A stretch of 64,000 nucleotides of DNA from Pseudomonas sp. M30-35 (GCF_002163625.1 NZ_CP020892.1:2604001-2668000); one strand, 5' to 3'. Counted from the first letter of the stretch, positions 1-8,728 are shown. The notes: generated from the sequence alone by a model not told the origin. Made by a program: numbers and translations.

Positions 1-1
1 A

Positions 2-1231
2 TCGCCCGCTCAACGCCAAGCCATGGGTGAAGCGGCGGTCAAAGCCGCGCAAGCCATTGGTTATGTGGGCGCCGGCACTGTCGAGTTCTTGCTCGACGCC
101 CGTGGTGAGTTCTTCTTTATGGAGATGAATACCCGCCTCCAGGTTGAACATCCGGTAACTGAAGCCATTACCGGGCTTGATCTGGTGGCCTGGCAGATCC
201 ATGTGGTCCGTGGCGAGCCGTTGCCAATCACCCAGGAACAAGTCCCGCTGAATGGCCATGCGATTGAAGTGCGTCTTTACGCCGAAGACCCGGCAAACGA
301 TTTTCTGCCTTCTACCGGCAAGCTGGCTATCTATCGTGAAGCGAGTGTTGGCGAAGGTCGCCGCATTGATTCAGGCGTTGCCGAAGGCGATGAAGTCTCA
401 CCGTTTTACGACCCGATGCTCGGCAAGCTGATCGCCTGGGGCGCCAACCGCGAAGAAGCCCGGCTGCGCTTGCTGGCCATGCTAAAACACACCCATATTG
501 CCGGAGTACGCACCAACTTAGCGTTTTTACAGCGCGTACTGGGTCACCCAGCCTTTGCCGCTGCCGAGTTGGATACTGGATTTATTCCGCGCTATCAGGA
601 CGTGCTCTTGCCAGAGCCTAGCTCGCTGACCGATGCATTCTGGCAACTGGCTGCCGAAGGCTTTGTGCAGAGCCAAACACAGCGTGTGACTGCAGAAGAC
701 CCTCACTCACCTTGGGCCCAGCGCACCGGCTGGCGCGCTGGTTTCCCCTGCGAGGTTGATCTGCAACTTGTGTCTGGCGAGCAGCAACAATGCGTGCAAC
801 TGCGTAGCAGCGCACCTTCATTGCTGACGCTGAGTGACGAGCAGATGCTGGTTGAACGCAACGGTTTACGCACAGCACATTTGCTTATCCGCCGAGGCGC
901 GAGCCTGTTTATTGAATGGGACGGCGAACTGCACCAAGTCGATAGATTTGACCCAATTGCTGCCGCGCAACGTAACCACGAACAACATGGCGGCCTGACC
1001 GCGCCCATGAATGGCAGCATCGTGCGCATATTGGTCGAACCGGGCACCAAGGTTGAAGCAGGTGCTGCGCTAGTGGTGCTGGAAGCAATGAAGATGGAGC
1101 ACAGCATTCGCGCCCCACAAGCAGGCACAGTTAAAGCACTTTTTTGCGCGGAAGGTGAAATGGTCAGCGAAGGCACGGTGCTGGTAGAAATTGACCTTGA
1201 TCAATCTGAAAGCACGCAACACAGCGCCTAA
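2..1231 (+). CDS. liuD: Methylcrotonyl-CoA carboxylase biotin-carrying (alpha) subunit, 3' part
   Basis: The frame is open from the window edge, so the N-terminal part (biotin-carboxylase start) is outside. The visible part carries the end of the ATP-grasp carboxylase domain, with EMNTRLQVEHPVTE near the start, and a C-terminal biotinyl domain whose EAMKMEH motif puts the biotinylated Lys at nt 1091-1093, about 45 residues from the end. The family carboxylates 3-methylcrotonyl-CoA in leucine breakdown, or propionyl/geranyl-CoA in relatives. The following HMG-CoA lyase gene, the next but one step of leucine catabolism, supports the leucine (Liu) assignment over the related acyclic-terpene or propionyl enzymes. 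Function of the family is established; the choice of substrate is inferred from the neighbour. Confidence 0.9.
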   Translation, partial: SPAQRQAMGEAAVKAAQAIGYVGAGTVEFLLDARGEFFFMEMNTRLQVEHPVTEAITGLDLVAWQIHVVRGEPLPITQEQVPLNGHAIEVRLYAEDPANDFLPSTGKLAIYREASVGEGRRIDSGVAEGDEVSPFYDPMLGKLIAWGANREEARLRLLAMLKHTHIAGVRTNLAFLQRVLGHPAFAAAELDTGFIPRYQDVLLPEPSSLTDAFWQLAAEGFVQSQTQRVTAEDPHSPWAQRTGWRAGFPCEVDLQLVSGEQQQCVQLRSSAPSLLTLSDEQMLVERNGLRTAHLLIRRGASLFIEWDGELHQVDRFDPIAAAQRNHEQHGGLTAPMNGSIVRILVEPGTKVEAGAALVVLEAMKMEHSIRAPQAGTVKALFCAEGEMVSEGTVLVEIDLDQSESTQHSA

Positions 1232-1241
1232 CACTATAAAT

Positions 1242-1283
1242 AAGATTAACAAAGAAACTTAACCTTATGTTTTTGTTAGTCTT
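1242..1283 (+). other. Hairpin between liuD and liuE
   Basis: The arms 1242-1253 (AAGATTAACAAA) and 1272-1283 (TTTGTTAGTCTT) pair over 12 positions with one G-U. The stem is AT-rich with no clear T tract after it, so it looks more like an mRNA processing or stability element within the liu operon than a terminator. Confidence 0.3.
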
Positions 1284-1315
1284 TATTTGAAAAATTGGTT
1301 ATGGAGTTCAGTTCA

Positions 1316-2221
1316 ATGGCCCTGCCCCAACACGTTCGACTGGTTGAAGTTGGCCCACGCGACGGCTTACAGAACGAGAAGCAACCGATCAGCGTTGCCG
1401 ATAAAGTTCGTCTGGTAGACGATCTGACCGAGGCAGGCCTTGGCTACATTGAAGTCGGCAGTTTTGTCTCGGCCAAGTGGGTGCCCCAAATGGCTGGCAG
1501 CGAAGACGTGTTCGCACAAATCCAGCAGCGTGCAGGCGTGACCTATGCGGCTCTGACACCAAACTTACGCGGCCTTGAGGGCGCGCTTGCAGCCGGGGTC
1601 AAGGAAGTTGCCGTATTCGCAGCCGCCTCCGAGTCGTTCTCACAAAAGAACATCAACTGCTCGATCAAAGACAGCCTCGAACGCTTTGAGCCTGTGATGC
1701 AGGCCGCTAATCAGCACGGCATTCGCGTGCGCGGCTATGTCTCCTGCGTGCTTGGCTGCCCCTATGAAGGTGAAATCGCGCCTGAACAAGTCGCCTGGGT
1801 GAGCAAGGCACTGTTTGACATGGGATGCTATGAAATATCACTTGGCGACACCATCGGCAAAGGCACAGCGGGCGCGACCCGGCACTTGCTGGAAACTGTT
1901 GGCCGCGAAATTCCGCGCAACCATCTGGCCGGACACTTTCACGATACTTACGGACAGGGCTTGAGCAACATCTATGCAAGTCTGCTCGAAGGTATAAGCG
2001 TGTTCGACAGCTCGGTTGCGGGCTTGGGCGGCTGCCCGTACGCCAAGGGCGCCACCGGCAATATCGCCACTGAAGATGTCGTCTATTTGCTCAACGGGCT
2101 GGGCATCGAAACCGGAATTGACCTAGCTAAACTGGCAGCCGCGGGCCAACGCATCTGCACCATTCTCGGTAAAGCCAATGGCTCACGAGCAGCCAGTGCT
2201 TTACTGGCCGCAGCAAACTGA
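1316..2221 (+). CDS. liuE: Hydroxymethylglutaryl-CoA lyase
   Basis: Cleaves HMG-CoA to acetyl-CoA and acetoacetate, the last step specific to leucine degradation. The 301-residue protein has the N-terminal LVEVGPRDGLQNE motif, the metal-binding HFHDTYGQG segment and the catalytic-Cys loop GLGGCPYAKGATGN, all typical of the family, and normal length. I start at the ATG at 1316 because GGAG at 1303-1306 lies 9 nt upstream; the in-frame TTG (1295) and ATG (1301) have no ribosome binding site. It follows liuD by 84 nt in the same direction. Its product acetoacetate is the substrate of the CoA-transferase encoded at 4775-6108. Confidence 0.95.
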   Translation: MALPQHVRLVEVGPRDGLQNEKQPISVADKVRLVDDLTEAGLGYIEVGSFVSAKWVPQMAGSEDVFAQIQQRAGVTYAALTPNLRGLEGALAAGVKEVAVFAAASESFSQKNINCSIKDSLERFEPVMQAANQHGIRVRGYVSCVLGCPYEGEIAPEQVAWVSKALFDMGCYEISLGDTIGKGTAGATRHLLETVGREIPRNHLAGHFHDTYGQGLSNIYASLLEGISVFDSSVAGLGGCPYAKGATGNIATEDVVYLLNGLGIETGIDLAKLAAAGQRICTILGKANGSRAASALLAAAN

Positions 2222-2239
2222 AGCCTAGAGATGAATCGA

Positions 2240-3031
2240 TTACGGTCTGGTATACCCCATACGCCAACTGATGGCTTCTGCGGTCTGTTTCAGGCGCTCA
2301 GCTGCCATCCCCGCCTCGTCTGCATCGAACACAGTGCCCGGACCCACTACGGTGAGCACCGCAGCAACGCGCCCGTAAGCATCGAACACCGGTGCAGACA
2401 AAGCATCAACACCTGGCATCAGCAAACCATGCACCGCATGCAGCCCCTGCTGGCGAACCTGTTGTAGATGCTGCTGGTATTTGGCGGTGTCAGCGAGCGG
2501 GTGATTGCTGTCGGCCTGCAATTCGTACTCACGCAGCTCCGCCGTCTCGACCTCGGGCAGATAGGCGGCAAAGGTCAAACCGGTCGCCGAGCTCAACAAT
2601 GGCAAGACCGAACCGACTTGAGTCACCAGGGTCACGGCCCGGACAGCTTGTTGCAACTGCACCACGGTAGCGCCCTTGTTCGCCCAGATCGCCAAAAAAC
2701 AGGTTTCGTTGAGTGCGTCACGTAGCTCGGCCAGTGGCACCGCCGCCACTTTGAGCACATCCATACTGGCCAGCGCCGCCAATCCAACCATCAAGGCTTC
2801 ACGGCCGAGGGAATAATGATTAGTTACTTGGTCTTGTTGCGCAAAACCACTGGCGATCAGAGCCTGTAGATAGCGATGTACCTTACTCGCAGGCATCTGC
2901 ACATGTTCCGCCAGGTTCGACAACGAAGTCGCTGGGCTCAGCTCAGCCAGCGCTTTGAGAATGTCAGTGCCGACCTCGGCTGAACGAACTTTCTGTTTGC
3001 CGGAGATTTCACGGTTCTGGAGCTTTTCCAT
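2240..3031 (-). CDS. IclR-family transcriptional regulator
   Basis: A 263-residue protein with an N-terminal winged helix (about residues 17-78, with the segment LSNLAEHVQMPASKVHRYLQ) and a C-terminal IclR effector-binding domain. IclR proteins bind small carbon metabolites and usually control an adjacent or divergent catabolic operon. This gene is convergent with liuE and divergent from the atoE-type carrier at 3305, so the carrier and CoA-transferase genes are its most likely target; that is inference. No strong ribosome binding site precedes the ATG at 3031. Confidence 0.9.
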   Translation of the reverse strand: MEKLQNREISGKQKVRSAEVGTDILKALAELSPATSLSNLAEHVQMPASKVHRYLQALIASGFAQQDQVTNHYSLGREALMVGLAALASMDVLKVAAVPLAELRDALNETCFLAIWANKGATVVQLQQAVRAVTLVTQVGSVLPLLSSATGLTFAAYLPEVETAELREYELQADSNHPLADTAKYQQHLQQVRQQGLHAVHGLLMPGVDALSAPVFDAYGRVAAVLTVVGPGTVFDADEAGMAAERLKQTAEAISWRMGYTRP

Positions 3032-3090
3032 TCAGTACTCAGTCGGCTTAATAACAGTGATCGTGGAAGCTTGACGCAAAATTATACACA

Positions 3091-3117
3091 AATTACGTTA
3101 ATCAAAATCCAATTACG
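3091..3117. promoter_or_regulatory. Direct repeat, candidate IclR-type regulator site
   Basis: AATTACG occurs at 3091-3097 and again at 3111-3117, exactly 20 bp apart (about two helical turns), inside the 273-bp divergent intergenic region. TAATC and GATTA also flank the space between them as an inverted pair. The position fits an operator shared by the regulator and the atoE-type gene, but no binding motif is known to me for this subfamily. Confidence 0.3.
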
Positions 3118-3304
3118 ATTATAGCTGGATGGGCAACTCACTTAACCAATCAAGTGTAGTTCGAACACGCCAAGAAGCCCGACTTAGACCTTGTGCGTAT
3201 AGCTTTTCAAGCATTACTCCGTAACACTAAGCACTATCCGTCAAACCCGCTGCAACAAAGAGCGCTATCTTGATTGCAGTCATAACAACAACATAGGACC
3301 GACC

Positions 3305-4645
3305 ATGCTTTCATCAATTACTGCCTTGAGCGTAAAGCTTGTCCAGCGTTACCTGCCCTCGCCGTTTGTCTTCGCGATCTTGCTGAGTCTGATCGTACTG
3401 GTCGCCAGTATGCTCAGCACCGGTCAGGGTCTGCCGCAAATGGCCCAACACTGGGGCAGCGGTCTCTGGAATCTTTTGACCTTTGCCATGCAGATGGCGC
3501 TGATTTTGGTCACCGGCCATGCCTTGGCTAGCGCACCATTGGTGCACCGCTTACTCGGCGCCCTGGCTCGCATAGCGAAGTCACCGGGCCAAGCCATTGT
3601 ATTGGTGACCTTGGTCGCATTGGCTGGCGCGTGGATCAACTGGGGTTTTGGTCTGGTGATTGGCGCAGTTTTCGCCCGTGCTCTGGCACGTGAGGTCAAA
3701 GGCGTTGATTACCCGCTGCTGGTCGCATCTGCTTATTCCGGCTTCCTGATCTGGCACGGTGGTCTGTCCGGCTCGATTCCACTGTCGCTGGCCACTGGCG
3801 GCGCTGACCTGTCACGTATGACCGGCGGCGTGGTGACCTCGGCGATTGGTGTTGCCGATACCCTGTTCACGCCGATGAACCTGACCATTATTGCCCTGCT
3901 GGTTATCGGCCTGCCCCTGCTCAACCGAGCGATGCATCCAGCTGAGCCTAAAGTCGCAGACCCAAGCCTTTTGGTCGATGCTGAAAAACCGGCCTTGCCA
4001 CGTGAAACGCCAGCCCAACGCCTGGATGACAGCCGCATTCTTAACCTGATCATCGTCGCATTAGCAGCCATCTACTTCGCCTACTACTTCGCCAGCAATG
4101 GTTTTGCCCTCAGCCTGAACATCGTTATCGGCCTGTTCTTGTTTATTGGCTTGTTCCTGCATGGCTCGCCAGAGCGTTACATGCGTGCGGTACAGGAAGG
4201 CATTGGTGGCATCAGTGGCATTGTTATTCAGTTTCCGTTCTACGCCGGGATCATGGGCATGATGGTCGGCGCAAACGCTGATGGCATCTCGCTCGGCAAA
4301 CTAGTGACCGACGCTTTCGTCACTTGGTCAAACGCCGACACCTTCCCGGTACTGGCATTCCTCAGTGCAGGCTTCGTCAACGTGTTCGTACCGTCCGGTG
4401 GCGGTCAGTGGGCTGTCCAAGGCCCAATCATGTTGCCTGCAGGCCAGGCCCTAGGTGTGACACCTGCGGTGACCGCGATGGCCATTGCTTGGGGCGACGC
4501 CTGGACCAACATGATCCAACCCTTCTGGGCTTTGCCGTTGCTCGGCATTGCTGGCTTGGGCGCTCGTGACATCATGGGCTATTGCCTGCTGATGCTGGTT
4601 TATTCGGGCATCGTTATCTCAGGCTGCTTGTACTTCTTCGGCTAA
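3305..4645 (+). CDS. atoE: Short-chain fatty acid transporter (AtoE family)
   Basis: A 446-residue polytopic membrane protein made almost entirely of hydrophobic segments, with family-like stretches such as GAWINWGFGLVIGAVFARAL and the late FVNVFVPSGGGQWAVQGPIM. AtoE proteins import short-chain fatty acids or acetoacetate through the inner membrane. The ATG at 3305 follows AGGA in the sequence CATAGGACCGACC. The gene stands 129 nt before the two CoA-transferase subunits and points the same way, which matches the E. coli ato arrangement of carrier plus transferase. It probably brings in acetoacetate or butyrate for activation by the next two products; the exact substrate is not decided by the sequence. 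Confidence 0.9.
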   Translation: MLSSITALSVKLVQRYLPSPFVFAILLSLIVLVASMLSTGQGLPQMAQHWGSGLWNLLTFAMQMALILVTGHALASAPLVHRLLGALARIAKSPGQAIVLVTLVALAGAWINWGFGLVIGAVFARALAREVKGVDYPLLVASAYSGFLIWHGGLSGSIPLSLATGGADLSRMTGGVVTSAIGVADTLFTPMNLTIIALLVIGLPLLNRAMHPAEPKVADPSLLVDAEKPALPRETPAQRLDDSRILNLIIVALAAIYFAYYFASNGFALSLNIVIGLFLFIGLFLHGSPERYMRAVQEGIGGISGIVIQFPFYAGIMGMMVGANADGISLGKLVTDAFVTWSNADTFPVLAFLSAGFVNVFVPSGGGQWAVQGPIMLPAGQALGVTPAVTAMAIAWGDAWTNMIQPFWALPLLGIAGLGARDIMGYCLLMLVYSGIVISGCLYFFG

Positions 4646-4774
4646 TGAAGCGCTTTAGAGGACTGCAGCAAAGGTCGGTGAGTTACTATTAAATGTCGCT
4701 TGAGATCAAGACGGCGCCGCCCGGTTAGCGTTTACTCAAGGATATAGCCGGGCACTCATTAAGGAGTTATTCAG

Positions 4775-5473
4775 ATGAATAAAATTTACCCCTGCGCCCA
4801 AGAGGCTCTAGCCGGATTGATTGAAGACGGCATGACCTTGGCGGTCGGCGGTTTTGGCTTGTGCGGTATTCCCGAGGCACTCATTGCAGCCCTGCGCGAC
4901 ACAGGCAAAAGCCAGCTTACGGTGATTAGTAACAACGCTGGAGTCGACGGCTTTGGTCTGGGTCAACTGCTTGAAACCCGGCAAATCCGCAAGATGATTT
5001 CCTCCTACGTTGGCGAAAATAAAGAGTTCGAGCGTCAATACCTCGCGGGCGAGCTTGAGCTGGAGTTCACCCCGCAAGGCACTTTGGCTGAAAAGCTGCG
5101 CGCCGGCGGCGCCGGAATCCCCGCGTTCTACACCAAGACGGGCTACGGCACGCTGGTCGCCGAAGGCAAAGAAACACGTGAGTTTGATGGCGAGTGGTAC
5201 GTGATGGAGCGCTCACTGACAGCCGATATCGCCTTGGTCAAGGCCTGGAAAGCTGATAAGTCTGGCAATCTGGTGTTCAACAAGACAGCACGCAACTTCA
5301 ACCCGCTGGCGGCAGCGGCTGGCAAGGTTTGCATTGTCGAAGTAGAGGAAATCGTCGAAACCGGCGAGCTTGAGGCTGATCACATCCATCTGCCCGGCAT
5401 CTACGTACAGCGTCTGGTGATTAACAACTCACCCGAGAAACGCATCGAACAACGCACACTGCGGAGCGCTTGA
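4775..5473 (+). CDS. atoD: 3-oxoacid CoA-transferase subunit A
   Basis: Subunit A (232 residues) of a class I CoA-transferase that moves CoA from succinyl-CoA or acetyl-CoA to acetoacetate. The glycine-rich [10 protein letters not shown] motif near residue 26 and the [12 protein letters not shown] segment are characteristic. AAGGAG at 4761-4766 precedes the ATG at 4775. A GCCCGG/CCGGGC inverted repeat (4719-4724 and 4748-4753) lies in the leader. The next gene follows after 2 nt, as usual for the two-subunit enzyme. AtoD and ScoA/PcaI types cannot be separated by eye; the acetoacetate role rests on the atoE-type neighbour and liuE. Confidence 0.92.
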   Translation: MNKIYPCAQEALAGLIEDGMTLAVGGFGLCGIPEALIAALRDTGKSQLTVISNNAGVDGFGLGQLLETRQIRKMISSYVGENKEFERQYLAGELELEFTPQGTLAEKLRAGGAGIPAFYTKTGYGTLVAEGKETREFDGEWYVMERSLTADIALVKAWKADKSGNLVFNKTARNFNPLAAAAGKVCIVEVEEIVETGELEADHIHLPGIYVQRLVINNSPEKRIEQRTLRSA

Positions 5474-5475
5474 TC

Positions 5476-6108
5476 ATGGCTTGGACACGTGAACAAATGG
5501 CGCAACGCGCCGCACAAGAACTCAACGATGGTTTCTACGTAAACCTCGGCATCGGTCTGCCCACACTGGTCGCCAATTACATCCCGCAAGGCATGGATGT
5601 GTGGCTGCAAAGCGAAAACGGCCTGATGGGGATTGGCCCCTTCCCAACTGAAGCTGAAATCGATCCGGACTTGATCAACGCTGGCAAACAAACCATCACC
5701 ACCCTGCCCGGCAGCGCCTTTTTTGACAGCGCGGCAAGCTTTGCGATGATTCGTGGCGGTCACATCAACCTGTCGATTCTGGGCGCGATGCAGGTCTCGG
5801 AAAAAGGTGATCTGGCCAACTGGATGATTCCTGGCAAGATGGTCAAAGGCATGGGCGGCGCCATGGATTTAGTCGCTGGGGTCAAGCGCGTGGTGGTACT
5901 GATGGAGCACACCGCTAAAGGCGGCGCCCACAAGATTCTACCCAACTGCGACTTGCCACTAACCGGTGTTGCTGTGGTTGACCGCATCATTACCGACCTT
6001 GCGGTGCTTGATGTTACCGAACAAGGCATGCGCGTCGTTGAACTGGCCGATGGCGTCAGCTTTGAAGAACTGCAAGCCGCTACCGGCTGTACATTATTGC
6101 GTGATTGA
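5476..6108 (+). CDS. atoA: 3-oxoacid CoA-transferase subunit B
   Basis: Subunit B (210 residues) of the CoA-transferase. It carries the catalytic-Glu motif [12 protein letters not shown] (the Glu forms the acyl-CoA anhydride in this family) and the GxGGAMDLV segment near the middle. The ATG at 5476 is chosen over a TTG at 5470 because GGAG at 5463-5466 sits 9 nt before it; the start lies 2 nt after the subunit A stop, so the two are translationally linked. A clear terminator follows at 6146-6172 and closes the ato operon. Confidence 0.93.
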   Translation: MAWTREQMAQRAAQELNDGFYVNLGIGLPTLVANYIPQGMDVWLQSENGLMGIGPFPTEAEIDPDLINAGKQTITTLPGSAFFDSAASFAMIRGGHINLSILGAMQVSEKGDLANWMIPGKMVKGMGGAMDLVAGVKRVVVLMEHTAKGGAHKILPNCDLPLTGVAVVDRIITDLAVLDVTEQGMRVVELADGVSFEELQAATGCTLLRD

Positions 6109-6145
6109 ACATTGTTGCGCGACTGAGCAGCCTCGACCTGAAAGC

Positions 6146-6172
6146 AAAAAGCCCGGCGTGACCGGGCTTTTT
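6146..6172. terminator. Bidirectional rho-independent terminator
   Basis: AAAAA, then a 6-bp stem GCCCGG/CCGGGC (6151-6156 and 6162-6167) with a 5-nt loop, then TTTTT. The A tract on one side and T tract on the other let it serve both the ato operon and the convergent PilT/PilU-type gene. Confidence 0.85.
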
Positions 6173-6220
6173 GTTGCGCTGCTTAAATACCGGCTTAAGT
6201 AGACTCGCGGTTTTCGGGCA

Positions 6221-7435
6221 TTAAATACCTTGTCTGCCCGGATCTTCCGGCGGGGTTTCCACCTCAATGTCTTCAAGCTTCAACTCAAGCCCCCAATCAG
6301 CTGCATCAGCAGTCGGGGCTGGTTTTGCTTGCACAACTGGCGCAGCTGCCGGGCTGGCTGCAGGTGCAGCCGGTGTTTCGCGATAGAGTTTTAGCTTGAG
6401 CCGGACGTTATTTGCAGAATCGGCGTTTTTAACCGCCTCTTCCTCGTCAATTGCGCCTTGATTAACCAAGTCGATCAACGCTTGGTCAAACGTCTGCATG
6501 CCCAGATTTTTCGATTTCTCCATGATTTCTTTGATCTCGGAGAACTCATTGCGCTTGATCAGATCACGTATCGTCGGCGTGCCCAACAGCACCTCTACAG
6601 CAGCACGACGCTTACCGTCCGTGGTTTTGACCAAGCGCTGCGAAACGAACGCTTTGAGGTTGTTACCCAAGTCATTCAGCAACTGCGGCCGCCGGTCTTC
6701 TGGGAAGAAGTTAATAATCCGGTCTAGCGCCTGATTGGCGTTGTTGGCGTGCAAGGTGGAAATCGCCAAGTGACCGGTATCAGCGAACGCCAGCGCATGC
6801 TCCATGGTTTCACGGTCACGAATTTCACCAATCAAAATCACATCAGGTGCTTGGCGCAGGGTGTTTTTAAGCGCCGCATGAAAACTGCGCGTGTCTACGC
6901 CGACTTCTCGCTGATTGATGATCGACTTCTTGTGCCGGTGAACGTATTCAACCGGGTCTTCAATGGTAATGATATGTCCGCCACTGTTGCGATTGCGGTA
7001 ATCAATCAAGGCTGCCAGCGAGGTCGATTTACCTGAGCCGGTGCCGCCGACAAATAGCACCAAACCACGTTTTTCCATCACCGTGCTGAGCAGTACTTCT
7101 GGCAACTTCAGGTCTTCAAACTTGGGAATATCCAGCTTGATGTTTCGTGCCACGATCGACACTTCATTGCGCTGTTTGAAGATATTGATCCGAAAGCGTC
7201 CCACGCCCGGCACAGACATCGCCAAGTTCATTTCCAGCTCACGCTCGAACTCTTCACGCTGAGCAACGTCCATGATGGCGTCAGCCACCGCCGCAATGTC
7301 GCCAGGCTTTAACGGCTCTGCGCTCAACGCCTTGAGCATGCCGTTGAATTTGGCGCAAGGCGGAGCCCCCGTCGACAGGTACAAGTCAGAGCCATCTTGG
7401 CTGGCGAGAGTTTTGAGTAACGATTGAATGTCCAT
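6221..7435 (-). CDS. PilT/PilU-family type IV pilus ATPase with low-complexity tail
   Basis: A secretion ATPase of the PilT/PilU retraction class (404 residues). Visible motifs in order: Walker A GGTGSGKST, Asp box IITIEDPVEYVH, Walker B region DVILIGEIRDRET and His box STLHANNANQALDRI. The closest match by eye is PilU-like, but residues from about 350 onward form an Ala/Pro-rich linker followed by an acidic end (LELKLEDIEVETPPEDPG), which the PilU and PilT I remember lack. The ATG at 7435 is preferred to the GTG at 7441 on ribosome-site spacing (CGGA 7 nt upstream). No other pilus gene is nearby, so this is a solitary paralogue; its partner pilus and its role (retraction helper or other) are open. 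Confidence 0.88.
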   Translation of the reverse strand: MDIQSLLKTLASQDGSDLYLSTGAPPCAKFNGMLKALSAEPLKPGDIAAVADAIMDVAQREEFERELEMNLAMSVPGVGRFRINIFKQRNEVSIVARNIKLDIPKFEDLKLPEVLLSTVMEKRGLVLFVGGTGSGKSTSLAALIDYRNRNSGGHIITIEDPVEYVHRHKKSIINQREVGVDTRSFHAALKNTLRQAPDVILIGEIRDRETMEHALAFADTGHLAISTLHANNANQALDRIINFFPEDRRPQLLNDLGNNLKAFVSQRLVKTTDGKRRAAVEVLLGTPTIRDLIKRNEFSEIKEIMEKSKNLGMQTFDQALIDLVNQGAIDEEEAVKNADSANNVRLKLKLYRETPAAPAASPAAAPVVQAKPAPTADAADWGLELKLEDIEVETPPEDPGRQGI

Positions 7436-7500
7436 ATACACATCCGTAAGACAGGTTCTTTAACAATAGGCGAGTTTTAGAGCGGATAAATCTAAGGTAT

Positions 7501-7643
7501 CTCTGAAAAGCTACTGCGCTCGATATTACTGCGTTAGAAAATTGCTCAAAATGCTCATTTACAGCCCGTAAAGTCGAGCGCGACCTCGGTCGTTTTTCGC
7601 AGTTTTTTGTCTTGTACTATCTTCGCTCGCTACATTTTTCAGA
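7501..7643. repeat. MITE-like element with inverted ends
   Basis: This stretch fills most of the 313-bp gap between the pilus ATPase and the isomerase gene and codes for nothing obvious. It starts CTCTGAAAAG (7501) and ends CTTTTTCAGAG-like (TTTTTCAGAG, to 7643), giving imperfect terminal inverted repeats that continue inward as ...CTCGA / ...GAGCGAAG on the complementary strand. The core ATTGCTCAAAATGCT (7541-7555) is repeated near 63480 in front of ccoN. Non-autonomous dispersed elements of this size are common in Pseudomonas; the identity of the parent transposon is unknown. Confidence 0.45.
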
Positions 7644-7748
7644 GGATCCCCAATGAGCCTGCGCCCAGATTCACCGCTCTTCGTATGCCTTTCAGTGATT
7701 TGCTAAATACTGGCACAATGCGCCGCAAGAACTTGTGAGGAACCGCCC

Positions 7749-8027
7749 ATGGCTAAAGCAATGGCGAAACATATTTTGGTGAAAACCGAGGCCGAGGCCG
7801 CTCAACTGAAAAAACGCCTGGCTGCGGGCGAAGCCTTTGACGTACTGGCGCGCAAGTATTCCACCTGCCCTTCCGGCAAACGTGGAGGTGACTTGGGTGA
7901 AGTTCGCCCCGGACAAATGGTCCGCGCGATCGATCAAGTGATCTTCAAGAAGCCGCTGCGCGAAGTACATGGGCCGATCAAAAGCCAGTTTGGTTATCAC
8001 CTGGTTCAGGTGTTTTACCGCGACTAA
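7749..8027 (+). CDS. Small parvulin-type peptidylprolyl isomerase (PpiC family)
   Basis: A 92-residue single-domain parvulin. It has the family pattern HILVKTE near the N-terminus, the central GGDLGEVRPGQMV and the C-terminal IKSQFGYHLVQV. There is no signal peptide, so it should act in the cytoplasm like E. coli PpiC, catalysing cis-trans isomerisation of prolyl bonds. GAGGAA lies 7-8 nt before the ATG at 7749. It stands alone and ends at a strong palindromic terminator. Confidence 0.93.
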   Translation: MAKAMAKHILVKTEAEAAQLKKRLAAGEAFDVLARKYSTCPSGKRGGDLGEVRPGQMVRAIDQVIFKKPLREVHGPIKSQFGYHLVQVFYRD

Positions 8028-8033
8028 ACAGCA

Positions 8034-8079
8034 CGGCTAACAAAAATGCCTGCTAATTAGCAGGCATTTTTGTTAGCCG
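8034..8079. terminator. Perfect 46-bp palindrome, terminator
   Basis: The two 23-nt halves (8034-8056 and 8057-8079) are exact reverse complements with no central spacer. The inner arms read ATGCCTGCTAA/TTAGCAGGCAT and are followed on each side by A5/T5, so it can terminate transcription in both directions. It begins 7 nt after the isomerase stop codon. Confidence 0.85.
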
Positions 8080-8171
8080 CAGACGATTAAAGCTTCAGCC
8101 GGTAGCGCAATCAGCTTTCAAAATTGGTTAGCCTAGCCGCTAAGCCTAATGAGTAAGGCAATCTGATCGAG

Positions 8172-8570
8172 CTATTTATCCAGCTCTTTCAGCGCCTCAT
8201 TCAGCTCCTCATGGGCCTCAGCCAGCTTCTCTTTGCGCTTGTTGATCTTCTCGATATCGCCTTTCTTCATGGCTTGTTCAAGATCTGCTTTGCGCTCACT
8301 GACTTCGTGCTTTGCATCAAGCACATCTTCTTCACGGCTTTTCTTCAGCGACTCATCGGTGCAATGCTCAGTCACTTCGCTGAGCGCCTTTTCCAGGCCA
8401 GCTTGCTGACTGGTATTGCCGTGAGATTTAGCGAATTCAATCTGCTCGATGATGTTTTGTTTCTTGGCGGCGCAACCCTTTAGGGCTTCAGAAGCCTCTT
8501 CAGCAGCCATCACGGGCACGGCCAACAGGCTGCAAAGACTCAACATAGCGAAGGGAGTAAGAAATTTCAT
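8172..8570 (-). CDS. DUF1090 family periplasmic protein
   Basis: A 132-residue protein with a Sec signal peptide (MKFLTPFAMLSLCSLLAVPVMA, cleaved after about residue 22) and a highly charged helical mature part. The first mature segment has Cys (KGCAAKK) and a second Cys follows (EHCTDES), a spacing seen in DUF1090 proteins such as E. coli YqjC. The rest is a predicted coiled coil rich in Lys and Glu. Function is unknown for the family. It is a single gene, probably with its own promoter in the gap to the left end of the window side of 8640. Confidence 0.85.
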   Translation of the reverse strand: MKFLTPFAMLSLCSLLAVPVMAAEEASEALKGCAAKKQNIIEQIEFAKSHGNTSQQAGLEKALSEVTEHCTDESLKKSREEDVLDAKHEVSERKADLEQAMKKGDIEKINKRKEKLAEAHEELNEALKELDK

Positions 8571-8728
8571 AAAAAATCCATCTACGATAACAATAGGTTC
8601 GATGCGGCAACTGGGTGGTGCGCATTGCCGATAAGGATAATGCTAACAGGCTCAGGTTAGTTGAGGGGTGTCAGCTCGGCAGCATGTTTGTTTATATTTC
8701 CGGCTGTTGATGTAGGTCAGTACATAAA

